From positions 1 through 64,000 of the forward strand of contig JBKEDD010000130.1 of the NCBI GenBank assembly GCA_047975215.1: a stretch of DNA of 64,000 bases, in the 5' to 3' direction. Under the pieces are notes generated by a model. That model did not search any database. It was not told the DNA's origin and saw nothing but the letters and a program-made list of their open reading frames with translations. Origin of the DNA: JAGRMG01 sp047975215 (lineage in GTDB: Bacteria > Pseudomonadota > Alphaproteobacteria > Rhodobacterales > Rhodobacteraceae). The first letter of the stretch is position 1; every line of letters starts with the position of its first letter. Shown here in pieces: positions 18,584 through 26,955 of the stretch. Position numbers and translations under genes: made by a program.

Positions 18584-19291
18584 TCAATGCGTCAGCAGGC
18601 GCGCCTCGTGTCTCCTCAGCGACCGGCGCGCGGAGCGATAGGCCGTCAGGCCCTCGGGCGTCTTCAGTTCTGGGAACAGTTCGAAAATCTCGTTGCGCTG
18701 TTCGGCATCCATGCCCGCCAGGGTCGGGTCACCCGGCTGGTAGCTTTCGGTCCAGGCGCCGTCGGACAGCACGACCTCGTGCCGGTCGAACATGAAGTGA
18801 ATATAGGAAACCTCTTGCACTTCGACCCTGTCGACCCCATCGAGCGCGGTCAGGTGCCTTGCCGCCACCAGGACCTCTCGGTCATCGAAATACAGCGCCG
18901 TCTTGTCGTTTGCTATCAACATGCGGTGGTTCGGGCTGACCTGCATGTCGCGTTCGGGCAATCCGTTGCCCAGGGCACCGGCCCGGATGCGCACCGGGTT
19001 CAGGTGAACCGCCTGCGCCAGGTCCGTCGCGCTCAGGTCACGCCGCCCCACCCAACGGATTTCCTGAATGCCGTTGTCGCGGGTAATGGCCCGGTCGCCC
19101 GCGCGCAACTCCTCGACCCGGCGTTCGCCTTGGGGCGTGGCTATCAGGGTGCCGGGGGTGAAACAGGGCACGACGCGTTCGACATTGTAGAACTCGACGG
19201 TTCCGGTCTCGGCGCCAGCGGCATCGGGGAAATGGACGGTACCGTTGCCGGCGACGATCGGGGCAGCTTGCGATCTGGGGGCCTCGCTCAT
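18584..19291 (-). CDS. Hint-domain protein
   Basis: 235 residues. A Hedgehog/intein (Hint_2-type) domain starts at Cys43 in VVPCFTPGTLIAT, with the downstream SPNHRML block and the C-terminal VEVQEVSYIHFMFDRHEVV segment. About 42 residues precede the cysteine and form a possible short N-extein. Such domains can self-cleave; in Rhodobacterales they are often found in secreted or calcium-binding proteins. The start is chosen at ATG 19291 (MSEAPRS) because GGAG lies 6 bases before it; an ATG at 19303 is also in frame. A long non-coding gap lies upstream. Function unknown beyond the domain. Confidence 0.8.
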   Translation of the reverse strand: MSEAPRSQAAPIVAGNGTVHFPDAAGAETGTVEFYNVERVVPCFTPGTLIATPQGERRVEELRAGDRAITRDNGIQEIRWVGRRDLSATDLAQAVHLNPVRIRAGALGNGLPERDMQVSPNHRMLIANDKTALYFDDREVLVAARHLTALDGVDRVEVQEVSYIHFMFDRHEVVLSDGAWTESYQPGDPTLAGMDAEQRNEIFELFPELKTPEGLTAYRSARRSLRRHEARLLTH

Positions 19292-20145
19292 TTCAGTCTC
19301 CATCACCGCCGGGGCGGATCGAACGTTCAACCGGCCAGCGGCCGTACCAAGACAACGGACCAAAGGCCCGCTTGCGCGCGGTTCACGACAACACCGGTCG
19401 GGCGCGTGCCAACGCGCGGCACGCGATCACCGGGGAACACGAAGTTCCTTGCGCATCGTTCAGACGCTGATTTGTTGGGCCGCCCCCGCGGCCTCGGACA
19501 TCGCCCCCCAGTCGGGCATCAAAAAACTAACAATCTGGCCGACTCTATCAAGGCGAAATGTCTGGTGCGGGTTTCTCCCGCGCCCTTCCCAAACCCTTGC
19601 CCTTAGGTCAGGCAATGCCCGCTCAGGCACCATCTGTGATGCAGATTGTTTCCAAAAACAATGGAATTGCGTGGACGGATTCGCGAAATATGCCAATATA
19701 CTCGACGAAACAGGCAGATATGCACGAAAATTGTTTCCATGTAGGAAATAATCAGCTGGGCCCGGCGATGCGTGCCCGCATGGCTGTTGTTGCCCCCGAG
19801 CCGACACAACGCCGCAACCCAGCGTTTCGAGCGGGGAACCAAACCGCAGAAAGAACGCCGATTGACTACCCAATCCGCTATTGTTCGCCACAGAATCGCT
19901 CGAATCAAATCCAATTGTGACAAAACCATGTGCAAGGCCCGGCGGCACCGTGACCGGCATCACGGCACCGGGCGAAACCGGCGGCGCAGCCGGATGCCTC
20001 GCGCGGGCCGATTCAGGTTTGGCGCGCTCACCATGGCAGCCGCAATGCGCCACCGGAATTGACGTAGCGTTCCATTGCTTCAATATCGGGGGCAAGGTTC
20101 AGCGGGAGACACCCGGCGGACGCAAGCCGACAAAGGACAGGCGAC
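19292..20145. other. 854-bp gap with an AT-richer core, no gene recognised
   Basis: The central part (about 19,600-19,930) is clearly richer in A/T than its surroundings. Open frames exist on both strands but their translations have no recognisable domain and poor codon character. The decamer ATTGTTTCCA occurs at 19645 and again near 19732; the first copy is part of a 7-bp hairpin, ATTGTTT/AAACAAT (19645-19662). The gap must hold the promoters of the Hint gene (minus) and of the BKACE operon (plus), and might hold a small RNA. No tRNA or repeat array was seen. Confidence 0.6.
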
Positions 20146-20967
20146 ATGACCCAGACCTATTCCCTGATGGTGGCGCCGAACGGCGCCCGGCGCGGCAAGC
20201 AGGACCATCCCGCCCTGCCCGTCACCCCCGAGGAGATCGCACAGGCCGCGCGCAGCAGTTTCGATGCCGGGGCCGATACGATTCATCTGCACGTTCGGGG
20301 CTCTGACCGGCAACACACGCTGGATCCCGCTCTCTATCGCGACGCCATGGACGCGATTGAAGAAACGGCCCCCGACATGAATATCCAGATCACCACCGAA
20401 GCCGGCGGCATCTACGACGTCGCGGCGCAGCTTGCCTGTCTGAACGAATTGCGCCCCGGTGCCGCCAGTATCGCGGTGCGCGAGATGGCCCGCGACCCCG
20501 AGCGCGCGGCGCGGGTCTATGCGCTGGCGCGCGAGACGACAACGCGGGTTCAGCATATCCTGTACGGGCCGGACTGCATCGCGCGGTTGCGCGACTGGTG
20601 CGGGCGCGGCCTGATCGTCGACACGCGGCCCGAAGTGATCTTGGTACTGGGCCAGTACGCGCCGCCGATTGCGGCCCGGCCCGACATGCTGGCGCCAATG
20701 CTCGACCTGCTTGGCCTCGACCGGCCGGTTTCGTGGACCGTCTGCGCCTTCGGCCGTGCCGAACCGGAGTGCCTGCTTGCGACGCTGCGCGCCGGCGGAA
20801 ATGTGCGGATCGGGTTCGAGAACAACATCGAGCTCCATGACGGCACGCTGTTTGCCGACAATGCGGCGTCGGTCCGCGCGTTCGTCGCCGCGGCCCGCGC
20901 CGAAGGTTTCTCCCCGCGCCGGCTGGCGCCGGAGGACGCAACCTCCGCCCGGTCCGAAGCCGTTTGA
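20146..20967 (+). CDS. BKACE-family beta-keto acid cleavage enzyme (DUF849)
   Basis: 273 residues. The beta-keto acid cleavage enzymes condense a beta-keto acid with acetyl-CoA to give acetoacetate and a new acyl-CoA. Family marks are the N-terminal NGARRGKQDHPALPVTPEE block, the zinc-binding HLHVR (about 47-51), and the substrate loop GGNVRIGFENN near residue 225. The known substrate range is wide (3-keto-5-aminohexanoate, dehydrocarnitine and others), so the substrate cannot be named. The class-III aminotransferase gene follows after 15 bp, which suggests an amino-containing or transaminated substrate. ATG 20146 has no strong Shine-Dalgarno sequence. Confidence 0.88.
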   Translation: MTQTYSLMVAPNGARRGKQDHPALPVTPEEIAQAARSSFDAGADTIHLHVRGSDRQHTLDPALYRDAMDAIEETAPDMNIQITTEAGGIYDVAAQLACLNELRPGAASIAVREMARDPERAARVYALARETTTRVQHILYGPDCIARLRDWCGRGLIVDTRPEVILVLGQYAPPIAARPDMLAPMLDLLGLDRPVSWTVCAFGRAEPECLLATLRAGGNVRIGFENNIELHDGTLFADNAASVRAFVAAARAEGFSPRRLAPEDATSARSEAV

Positions 20968-20982
20968 ACCAAGGGTAGTGAA

Positions 20983-22302
20983 ATGTCCCACGTCTTTCCC
21001 CGCCACACCAAGTCACCCCCCCCCGTCGCCGTCACCGGCGAGGGATGCTATCTGATCGACGCCGATGGCAAGCGGTATTTCGACGGATCCGGCGGCGCCG
21101 CCGTATCCTGTCTGGGCCATGGCGATGGCGAAATCATCGCCGCGGTACAGGCGCAGGTCGAAAGGCTGGCCTTCGCCCATACCGGGTTCTTCACCTCTGA
21201 ACCCGCCGAGGCATTGGCAGATCTGCTGATCGAACACGCGCCCGGCGATCTCGACCGGGTTTTTTTTGTCTCGGGCGGATCGGAGGCGACCGAATCCGCG
21301 ATCAAGCTCGCCCGTCAGTACTTTCTGGAAATCGGCCAGCCGCAGCGCCGGCACGTCATCGCGCGGCGCCAAAGCTATCACGGCAACACGCTGGGGGCGC
21401 TGGCGGCGGGGGGCAATGAATGGCGGCGCGGCCAGTTCGCGCCGCTGCTGATAGACATCAGCCATATCGCGCCCTGCTATGAATATGTCGACCGCCAGAG
21501 CGGCGAAAGCGCCTTTGACTACGGCCAGCGCGCAGCGCAGGAACTGGAGGACGAGATCGTCCGCCTCGGCCCCGACAGCGTGATGGCCTTCATGGCCGAA
21601 CCGGTGGTCGGCGCCACCATGGGCGCAGTGCCGGCCGTGGAGGGTTATTTCAAGCGCATCCGCGAGATCTGCGACACCTACGGCGTGCTGTTGATCCTCG
21701 ACGAGGTGATGTGCGGCATGGGCCGCACCGGGCATCTGTTTGCCTGCGATCACGATGGCGTCGCCCCCGACATCCTGTGCATAGCCAAGGGTCTGGGCGC
21801 GGGTTATCAGCCGATCGGCGCGATGCTGTGTTCAAGGACGATCTATGACGCCATCGAGCAGGGCACCGGGTTCTTCCAGCACGGCCACACCTATATCGGG
21901 CATCCGGTGGCGACCGCTGCGGGGTTGGCCGTGGTGACGGCCTTGCTGGGGCGCGGGCTGATTCCGCGGGTGCGCGAGATGGGCGGCCACCTGCACACGG
22001 CGCTGGCGGACCGGCTGGGCCAGCACCCCCATGTCGGCGACATCCGCGGCCGCGGCCTGTTTTGGGGCATCGAACTGGTGGCAGAGCGCGAAACCAGGGC
22101 CCCGTTCGACCCGGGCAAGGGGCTGGCGCGAAAGATCAAGGCGGCCGCCTTCGAGACCGGGCTGATCTGCTATCCGATGTCGGGCACCCGCGACGGGCGC
22201 CTTGGCGATCATGTTCTTCTCGCCCCGCCCTTCATAATGAGCGAGGACCAGATCGGAGAGGTGGTGGACAAGCTGTCGCAAGCCATCGACCGGGCCTTGT
22301 GA
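20983..22302 (+). CDS. Class-III PLP aminotransferase
   Basis: 439 residues of the omega-aminotransferase group. Visible are the SGGSEATESAIKLAR block (phosphate binding), the RRQSYHGNTLGALA block with Tyr/His stacking on the cofactor, LILDEVMCGMGRTG with the pyridine-binding Asp, and the Schiff-base lysine in IAKGLGAGYQPIGA. It should transfer an amino group between an omega-amino or beta/gamma-amino acid and a keto acid. It lies 15 bp behind the BKACE gene, so the two probably act on one small molecule. Its end is 12 bp from the convergent deacetylase gene. Confidence 0.9.
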   Translation: MSHVFPRHTKSPPPVAVTGEGCYLIDADGKRYFDGSGGAAVSCLGHGDGEIIAAVQAQVERLAFAHTGFFTSEPAEALADLLIEHAPGDLDRVFFVSGGSEATESAIKLARQYFLEIGQPQRRHVIARRQSYHGNTLGALAAGGNEWRRGQFAPLLIDISHIAPCYEYVDRQSGESAFDYGQRAAQELEDEIVRLGPDSVMAFMAEPVVGATMGAVPAVEGYFKRIREICDTYGVLLILDEVMCGMGRTGHLFACDHDGVAPDILCIAKGLGAGYQPIGAMLCSRTIYDAIEQGTGFFQHGHTYIGHPVATAAGLAVVTALLGRGLIPRVREMGGHLHTALADRLGQHPHVGDIRGRGLFWGIELVAERETRAPFDPGKGLARKIKAAAFETGLICYPMSGTRDGRLGDHVLLAPPFIMSEDQIGEVVDKLSQAIDRAL

Positions 22303-22314
22303 GGCGGTCGCGCC

Positions 22315-23877
22315 CTATTGATCCACCGCGCCGCGGGTCAGCACCACCGAAACCGGCGCCAGCGCCACCCGCGCGGCGCGGTCCTGCAACCCCCAGAGCG
22401 CCAGCGCCGAGATGGTATCGGGGCGCACCCGCCCCAGCATGATCACGGCGCCCTGCTGGCCGGCGCGGAACGCGGCCTGATCGAGGAACCGGCGCATCAC
22501 GGTAGGCGACTGGCCCGCGCCGTCGAAATCGCGAAACAGAACCGCTGAAGGGATACCGTCGCGTGCCGCCAGCTTCTGCGCCGTGTTCAGCCCGTTGTTG
22601 CGAAAGATCAGCCCGCGCCCGTCGGCCGCCGCGATGGCCGTCACCTGATCCGACAGCGCCCGGCTGCCCTGAAGCCCCGGGCCATCCCCTTCCAGCAGCG
22701 CGACGGACTGGCCGAGAACCTCAAGCCAGACCTCCAGCGATACCTCTGCGTCGCGGGCGCTGGCCGCGGCGGGCAGATCGGCCAGCGCCACGACTTCACG
22801 CCCGGCGGCGCGGTGCCGGGCCATCTTTTCGGCGGCATCGGGCGCGGCCGGGTCGATGGCCATGGTGATCGGAAAGCCCAGGTCGGACAGTGCCTCGACC
22901 CCGAGCGACTTGTCGTCGTCGATCAGGACAATGGCCATCAGCGGCTTGTCCTCGGGGTTGTCGAAGGGCGCCGCGAATGCCTCGATCGGGGGCACCCGGG
23001 GCGCCGCGGGCGTTTCGGGGGCGGCGGCGTTGCGTTCTGTCAGCGGCACGACCTGCGTGCCTATGCCGTCGCGCGGTTCGCTGTCTTCGGTGCCGGCCTG
23101 CGGCAAGGCCGCGACGCGCGGCGGCTCTTGCGATTCGCCCGCGGGCGGCGCGGAATCGGCGGCCGGCGCGTCGCCCGGTGCCGGGGTCGGCTTTGCTTCC
23201 AGCGGTTGCTGAAGCGGGGCGCTTTCGGTTCCGGCCGCGGTATCCGGCGCCAGGCGCGTTTCGGGCGCTGGCGCCGGTTCGGGCTGTGCCGCCGCACGGG
23301 GCTCGTCGGTATCGGACCGCGCTGGCTGGCTGCCGGACCCGGCCACCGTGCCGGGCGCGGCTTCGGGTTCGGGCTGCGTGTTGCCAAAGCCCGATCCGGT
23401 GTCGGACATGGCCGGGGCCTGCGGCTGCGCCGGCTGATCGGGGGTCACGGTCACCCTGGCCTCGGGCTGCGGCGCTGCCGGAGCATCGGCGGGCGCCTGC
23501 GGCGCCACCGGCGCATCGCCGTCCAGCGCGACTTCGGCCCCATCCGGTGCAACGGACGGATCCACCATCGCGCCGGTCGCCTCGCCCACCGCCGGTTTCC
23601 CGGCCGGTGCGGTATCGGCGGAATCAAGCGGGCTCAGATCGTCGGGGCCGCCCGCCGGCTCGGCCGGTGCCTCGGGGGCCGCCTCAACCAGATCGGCATC
23701 GCGCCCTGCGCCATCGACACCGCTGCCTTGCCCGCCCGGCGCCGCCCCTGGCGAAACCTGCGGCGCATCCGCCGACACGTCGGGGCGCGGCGGCAGCGGC
23801 GATAGCAGCGACAAGACCGCCACGCCGGCAACCACCGCCACCAGACCGAAGATCATTCCACCCAAGAAACCGCGCAT
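22315..23877 (-). CDS. Divergent polysaccharide deacetylase (YibQ-like) with Pro/Ala-rich linker
   Basis: 520 residues. A membrane segment (about 3-26) is followed by a very long low-complexity region rich in Pro, Ala, Glu and Asp (about 30-300), then a C-terminal divergent polysaccharide deacetylase domain (about 310-520) beginning near KPLMAIVLIDDDKSLG. The family keeps the NodB-like fold; the first catalytic Asp pair is visible as IDDD, and the true substrate in peptidoglycan is unknown. The start at MRGFLGGM (ATG 23877) places the membrane helix at the N-terminus; upstream in-frame ATGs would add an unconserved basic stretch. It is divergent from trpG, an association I recall from Rhodobacter (yibQ next to trpGDC). 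Confidence 0.82.
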   Translation of the reverse strand: MRGFLGGMIFGLVAVVAGVAVLSLLSPLPPRPDVSADAPQVSPGAAPGGQGSGVDGAGRDADLVEAAPEAPAEPAGGPDDLSPLDSADTAPAGKPAVGEATGAMVDPSVAPDGAEVALDGDAPVAPQAPADAPAAPQPEARVTVTPDQPAQPQAPAMSDTGSGFGNTQPEPEAAPGTVAGSGSQPARSDTDEPRAAAQPEPAPAPETRLAPDTAAGTESAPLQQPLEAKPTPAPGDAPAADSAPPAGESQEPPRVAALPQAGTEDSEPRDGIGTQVVPLTERNAAAPETPAAPRVPPIEAFAAPFDNPEDKPLMAIVLIDDDKSLGVEALSDLGFPITMAIDPAAPDAAEKMARHRAAGREVVALADLPAAASARDAEVSLEVWLEVLGQSVALLEGDGPGLQGSRALSDQVTAIAAADGRGLIFRNNGLNTAQKLAARDGIPSAVLFRDFDGAGQSPTVMRRFLDQAAFRAGQQGAVIMLGRVRPDTISALALWGLQDRAARVALAPVSVVLTRGAVDQ

Positions 23878-24075
23878 CCTGCCGTGCCCTTTCCTGACTT
23901 GCCCCCTTGGTTGCCGCATCGCGGCGCCCGCGCCCGCCGTCTGGGCGGCATTCGCACGAAACCCGGCACGCAGCCAGGCGCCCTTGACGCTGCCGCGCAA
24001 CCCTGAACATGTTGTCGCGGCCACTATACTGCGGCTGGCCGCCCTGCCGCCAGCCCTCTATTGAGCGAATGCAAG

Positions 24076-24657
24076 ATGCTGCTGCTGATCGATAACTACG
24101 ATTCCTTCACCTACAACCTGGTGCATTACCTGGGTGAACTGGGCACGGATGTCAGCGTGATACGCAACAATGCGATCACGGTCGCCGAGGCCATGGCCAT
24201 GAAACCAGCCGGTATCCTGCTGTCGCCCGGCCCCTGCGATCCGGACCGGGCGGGTATCTGCCTCGATCTGACTCGCGCGGCGGCCGAAACGCGAACGCCG
24301 CTGCTGGGCGTGTGCCTGGGCCATCAGACCATCGGCCAGGCCTTTGGCGGCAAGGTGGTGCAGGCCCGCGAGATCGTGCATGGCAAGACGGGCATGGTTC
24401 AGCACACCGGCACCGGCCTGTTCTCCGGACTGCCGACGCCATTCAAGGCGACGCGATATCATTCGCTGGTGGTCGATCGCGACAGCCTTGCCGGTGATCT
24501 CGCCCTGACCGGCTGGCTGGAGGATGGCACTGTCATGGCGATCCGGCACCGCGACCTGCCGATCCACGGCGTTCAGTTCCATCCCGAATCCATCGCCTCC
24601 GAGCATGGCCACGCGCTGTTGCGCAATTTCCTGAGCGCAATGAAGGTTCCGGCATGA
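24076..24657 (+). CDS. trpG: Anthranilate synthase component II (glutamine amidotransferase)
   Basis: 193 residues, a class-I glutamine amidotransferase that feeds ammonia to TrpE. The catalytic triad is Cys80 in GVCLGHQTIGQAFGG, His169 and Glu171 in HGVQFHPESI; the N-terminus LLIDNYDSFTYNLVHYL and the oxyanion-loop LSPGPCDPD (49-57) are canonical. The frame is open to a TTG at 24061, but ATG 24076 matches the family N-terminus. It overlaps trpD by 4 bp (ATGA). The same protein may also serve para-aminobenzoate synthase, since no separate pabA is visible here. Confidence 0.95.
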   Translation: MLLLIDNYDSFTYNLVHYLGELGTDVSVIRNNAITVAEAMAMKPAGILLSPGPCDPDRAGICLDLTRAAAETRTPLLGVCLGHQTIGQAFGGKVVQAREIVHGKTGMVQHTGTGLFSGLPTPFKATRYHSLVVDRDSLAGDLALTGWLEDGTVMAIRHRDLPIHGVQFHPESIASEHGHALLRNFLSAMKVPA

Positions 24658-25673
24658 GCGAGGCGCTGAAACCGCTGATCGGCGCGGCCGCCGAACGTCC
24701 CCTGACCCGGGCCGAGGCGGAGGCGGCATTCGCCATCCTGTTCGAGGGCGAAGCAACGCCAAGCCAGATCGGCGGGCTGCTGATGGCGTTGCGCACCCGG
24801 GGCGAAACCGTGGACGAATACGCCGCCGCGGCGGCGGTAATGCGGGCCAAGTGCCACGCGGTTCGCGCCCCCGCGGGTGCCATCGACATCGTCGGCACCG
24901 GCGGTGACGGCAAGGGTACGCTGAATATCTCGACCGCGACCGCTTTCGTGGTGGCCGGCGCGGGGGTAACCGTGGCCAAGCATGGCAACCGTAACCTGAG
25001 TTCGAAATCCGGCGCGGCCGATGCCCTCTCCCAGATGGGTATCAACGTTATGGTCGGCCCGCAAGTTGTTGAAAAGGCGTTGCAAGAGGCTGGCATCGGG
25101 TTCATGATGGCGCCCATGCATCACCCGGCCATTGCGCATGTCATGCCGACCCGTTCGGAGTTGGGAACGCGCACCATGTTCAACATTCTCGGGCCGCTGA
25201 CCAACCCGGCCGGCGTGAAGCGCCAGCTGACCGGCGCATTTTCGCGCGACCTGATCCGGCCGATGGCCGAAACCCTTGGCAAGCTCGGCAGCGACCGGGC
25301 CTGGCTGGTTCACGGATCGGACGGCACCGACGAACTGACGATCACCGGCACGAGCTGGGTTGCCGCGCTGGAAGACGGCGCCATCACCGAGGTCGAACTT
25401 CACCCCGAGGATGCGGGCCTGCCGGTGCATGCCTTCGAGGACATCGTCGGCGGTACGCCCGAGGACAACGCGCGCGCCTTTCGCGCACTTCTGGATGGCG
25501 CGCCGTCGGCCTATCGCGACGCGGTGCTGCTGAACGCGGCCGCCGCGCTGGTGGTGGCCGGTGCCGCCGCCGGTCTGCGCGAAGGCGTGTCGCAGGCGGC
25601 AGAAAGCATCGACAGCGGGGCCGCGCGGAACAGGATCGAGATGCTGGCACGCATCACGCAGGAGACGAAATGA
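24654..25673 (+). CDS. trpD: Anthranilate phosphoribosyltransferase
   Basis: 339 residues, usual length. Transfers phosphoribose from PRPP to anthranilate. The PRPP-binding GTGGDGKGTLNISTATA (about 81-97), the KHGNRNLSSKSGAADAL block (about 106-122), and the anthranilate-site region NILGPLTNP are present. The start overlaps the trpG stop and the end overlaps the trpC start, both as ATGA, so translation of trpG-trpD-trpC is tightly coupled. Confidence 0.97.
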   Translation: MSEALKPLIGAAAERPLTRAEAEAAFAILFEGEATPSQIGGLLMALRTRGETVDEYAAAAAVMRAKCHAVRAPAGAIDIVGTGGDGKGTLNISTATAFVVAGAGVTVAKHGNRNLSSKSGAADALSQMGINVMVGPQVVEKALQEAGIGFMMAPMHHPAIAHVMPTRSELGTRTMFNILGPLTNPAGVKRQLTGAFSRDLIRPMAETLGKLGSDRAWLVHGSDGTDELTITGTSWVAALEDGAITEVELHPEDAGLPVHAFEDIVGGTPEDNARAFRALLDGAPSAYRDAVLLNAAAALVVAGAAAGLREGVSQAAESIDSGAARNRIEMLARITQETK

Positions 25674-26491
25674 GCGATACCATTCTGGACCGGATCAAGG
25701 CGTACAAGCTGCAGGAGATCGCCGCCGACAAGGCCGCGATGCCACTGGAGGAGATCGAAGGCCGTGCGCGCGGGGCCGGCGCCGTGCGCGGCTTTGCCAG
25801 GGCGCTGCACAAGACAAGCCGGACCGGCTATGGGCTGATCGCCGAGATCAAGAAGGCCAGCCCGTCCAAGGGGCTGATCCGCGCCGATTTCGATCCGTCC
25901 GCCCTTGCGGCGGCCTATGAAAACGGCGGCGCCGCCTGCCTGTCGGTATTGACCGACACCCCGAGTTTCCAGGGCGCAAAGAACTACCTGACCCAGGCCC
26001 GCGCCGCCTGTTCGCTGCCGGTGCTGCGAAAGGACTTCATGTACGACCCCTATCAGGTGATCGAGGCCCGTGCGCTGGGTGCCGATTGCATCCTGATCGT
26101 GCTGGCCTCGGTCAGCGATGCCCAGGCAGCAGAGCTTGAGCAGACCGCGCGGGATTGGGACATGGACGTTCTCATCGAGGTGCATAACCGTTCCGAACTG
26201 GACCGGGCGGCCATGCTGGACAGCCAATTGATCGGGATAAACAATCGCGACCTCAATACGTTCGAGACCTCTCTTGATGTTTCCAGATCGCTTTCCAAGC
26301 TGGTCCCCGCCGACCGCCTGATCGTAAGCGAAAGCGGCCTGAACTCGGCCGCGGATCTCTCTGAAATGGCGCGCTACGGCATCCGCTGCTTTCTGATCGG
26401 CGAAAGCCTGATGCGCCAGGACGACGTCGAGACCGCCACGAGGGCGCTGCTGGCCAGCCCGCTGACCGCAGGGGGGATGGGATGGCGCTGA
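25670..26491 (+). CDS. trpC: Indole-3-glycerol-phosphate synthase
   Basis: 273 residues, a single-domain TIM barrel without a fused TrpF. It closes the ring of CdRP to indole-3-glycerol phosphate. The blocks AEIKKASPSKGLIR (catalytic Lys and Ser), LRKDFMYDPYQV (catalytic Lys), LIEVHN, LIGINNRDLNTF and VSESGL are all present. trpF, trpB and trpA are not in the window. It overlaps moaC by 10 bp, which joins tryptophan synthesis and molybdopterin synthesis in one transcript. Confidence 0.97.
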   Translation: MSDTILDRIKAYKLQEIAADKAAMPLEEIEGRARGAGAVRGFARALHKTSRTGYGLIAEIKKASPSKGLIRADFDPSALAAAYENGGAACLSVLTDTPSFQGAKNYLTQARAACSLPVLRKDFMYDPYQVIEARALGADCILIVLASVSDAQAAELEQTARDWDMDVLIEVHNRSELDRAAMLDSQLIGINNRDLNTFETSLDVSRSLSKLVPADRLIVSESGLNSAADLSEMARYGIRCFLIGESLMRQDDVETATRALLASPLTAGGMGWR

Positions 26492-26955
26492 CGCATTTCG
26501 ACGCCAGGGGCGATGCGCATATGGTCGATGTCTCGGACAAGCCGGCGAGCGCGCGCATCGCAGTGGCCGAGGGGCATGTGAGCATGGCGCGCGCAACCTT
26601 CGATATCATCGCCCAGGGCCGCGCCAGCAAGGGCGACGTGCTGGCCGTGGCGCGGCTTGCCGGGATCATGGGCGCCAAGCGCACCGCCGACCTGATCCCC
26701 CTGTGTCATCCGCTGCCGGTGACGAAGGTGGCGCTGGATCTGACGCTGGATCCGGATTTGCCCGGTGTGCGCATCGCCGCGACCGTCAAGACCACCGGCC
26801 CGACCGGGGTCGAGATGGAGGCGCTGACAGCGGTCAGCACCGCGGCGCTGACAGTCTATGACATGGCCAAGGCGGTGGATCGCGCGATGCAGATCGGCGG
26901 CATCCGCGTTGTCTTGAAAGATGGTGGAAAATCGGGGCGTTACGAAGCAGAATGA
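26482..26955 (+). CDS. moaC: Cyclic pyranopterin monophosphate synthase
   Basis: 157 residues, full length. MoaC turns the MoaA product into cyclic pyranopterin monophosphate, the first stable intermediate of Moco. Conserved blocks include MVDVSDKPASARIAVAEG, the KGDVLAVARLAGIMGAKRT region, LIPLCHPLPVTKV and the C-terminal VEMEALTAVSTAALTVYDM with the KDGGKSG segment. The start overlaps trpC by 10 bp and its stop overlaps moeA as ATGA. Confidence 0.96.
   Translation: MALTHFDARGDAHMVDVSDKPASARIAVAEGHVSMARATFDIIAQGRASKGDVLAVARLAGIMGAKRTADLIPLCHPLPVTKVALDLTLDPDLPGVRIAATVKTTGPTGVEMEALTAVSTAALTVYDMAKAVDRAMQIGGIRVVLKDGGKSGRYEAE

Noticed and set aside
19460..20095. 211-codon open frame on the minus strand in the gap before the BKACE gene
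   Set aside because: The translation is a low-information mix of Ser, Gly, Pro and Arg with no domain, no start signal and position-independent composition; most likely chance in a long GC-rich gap.
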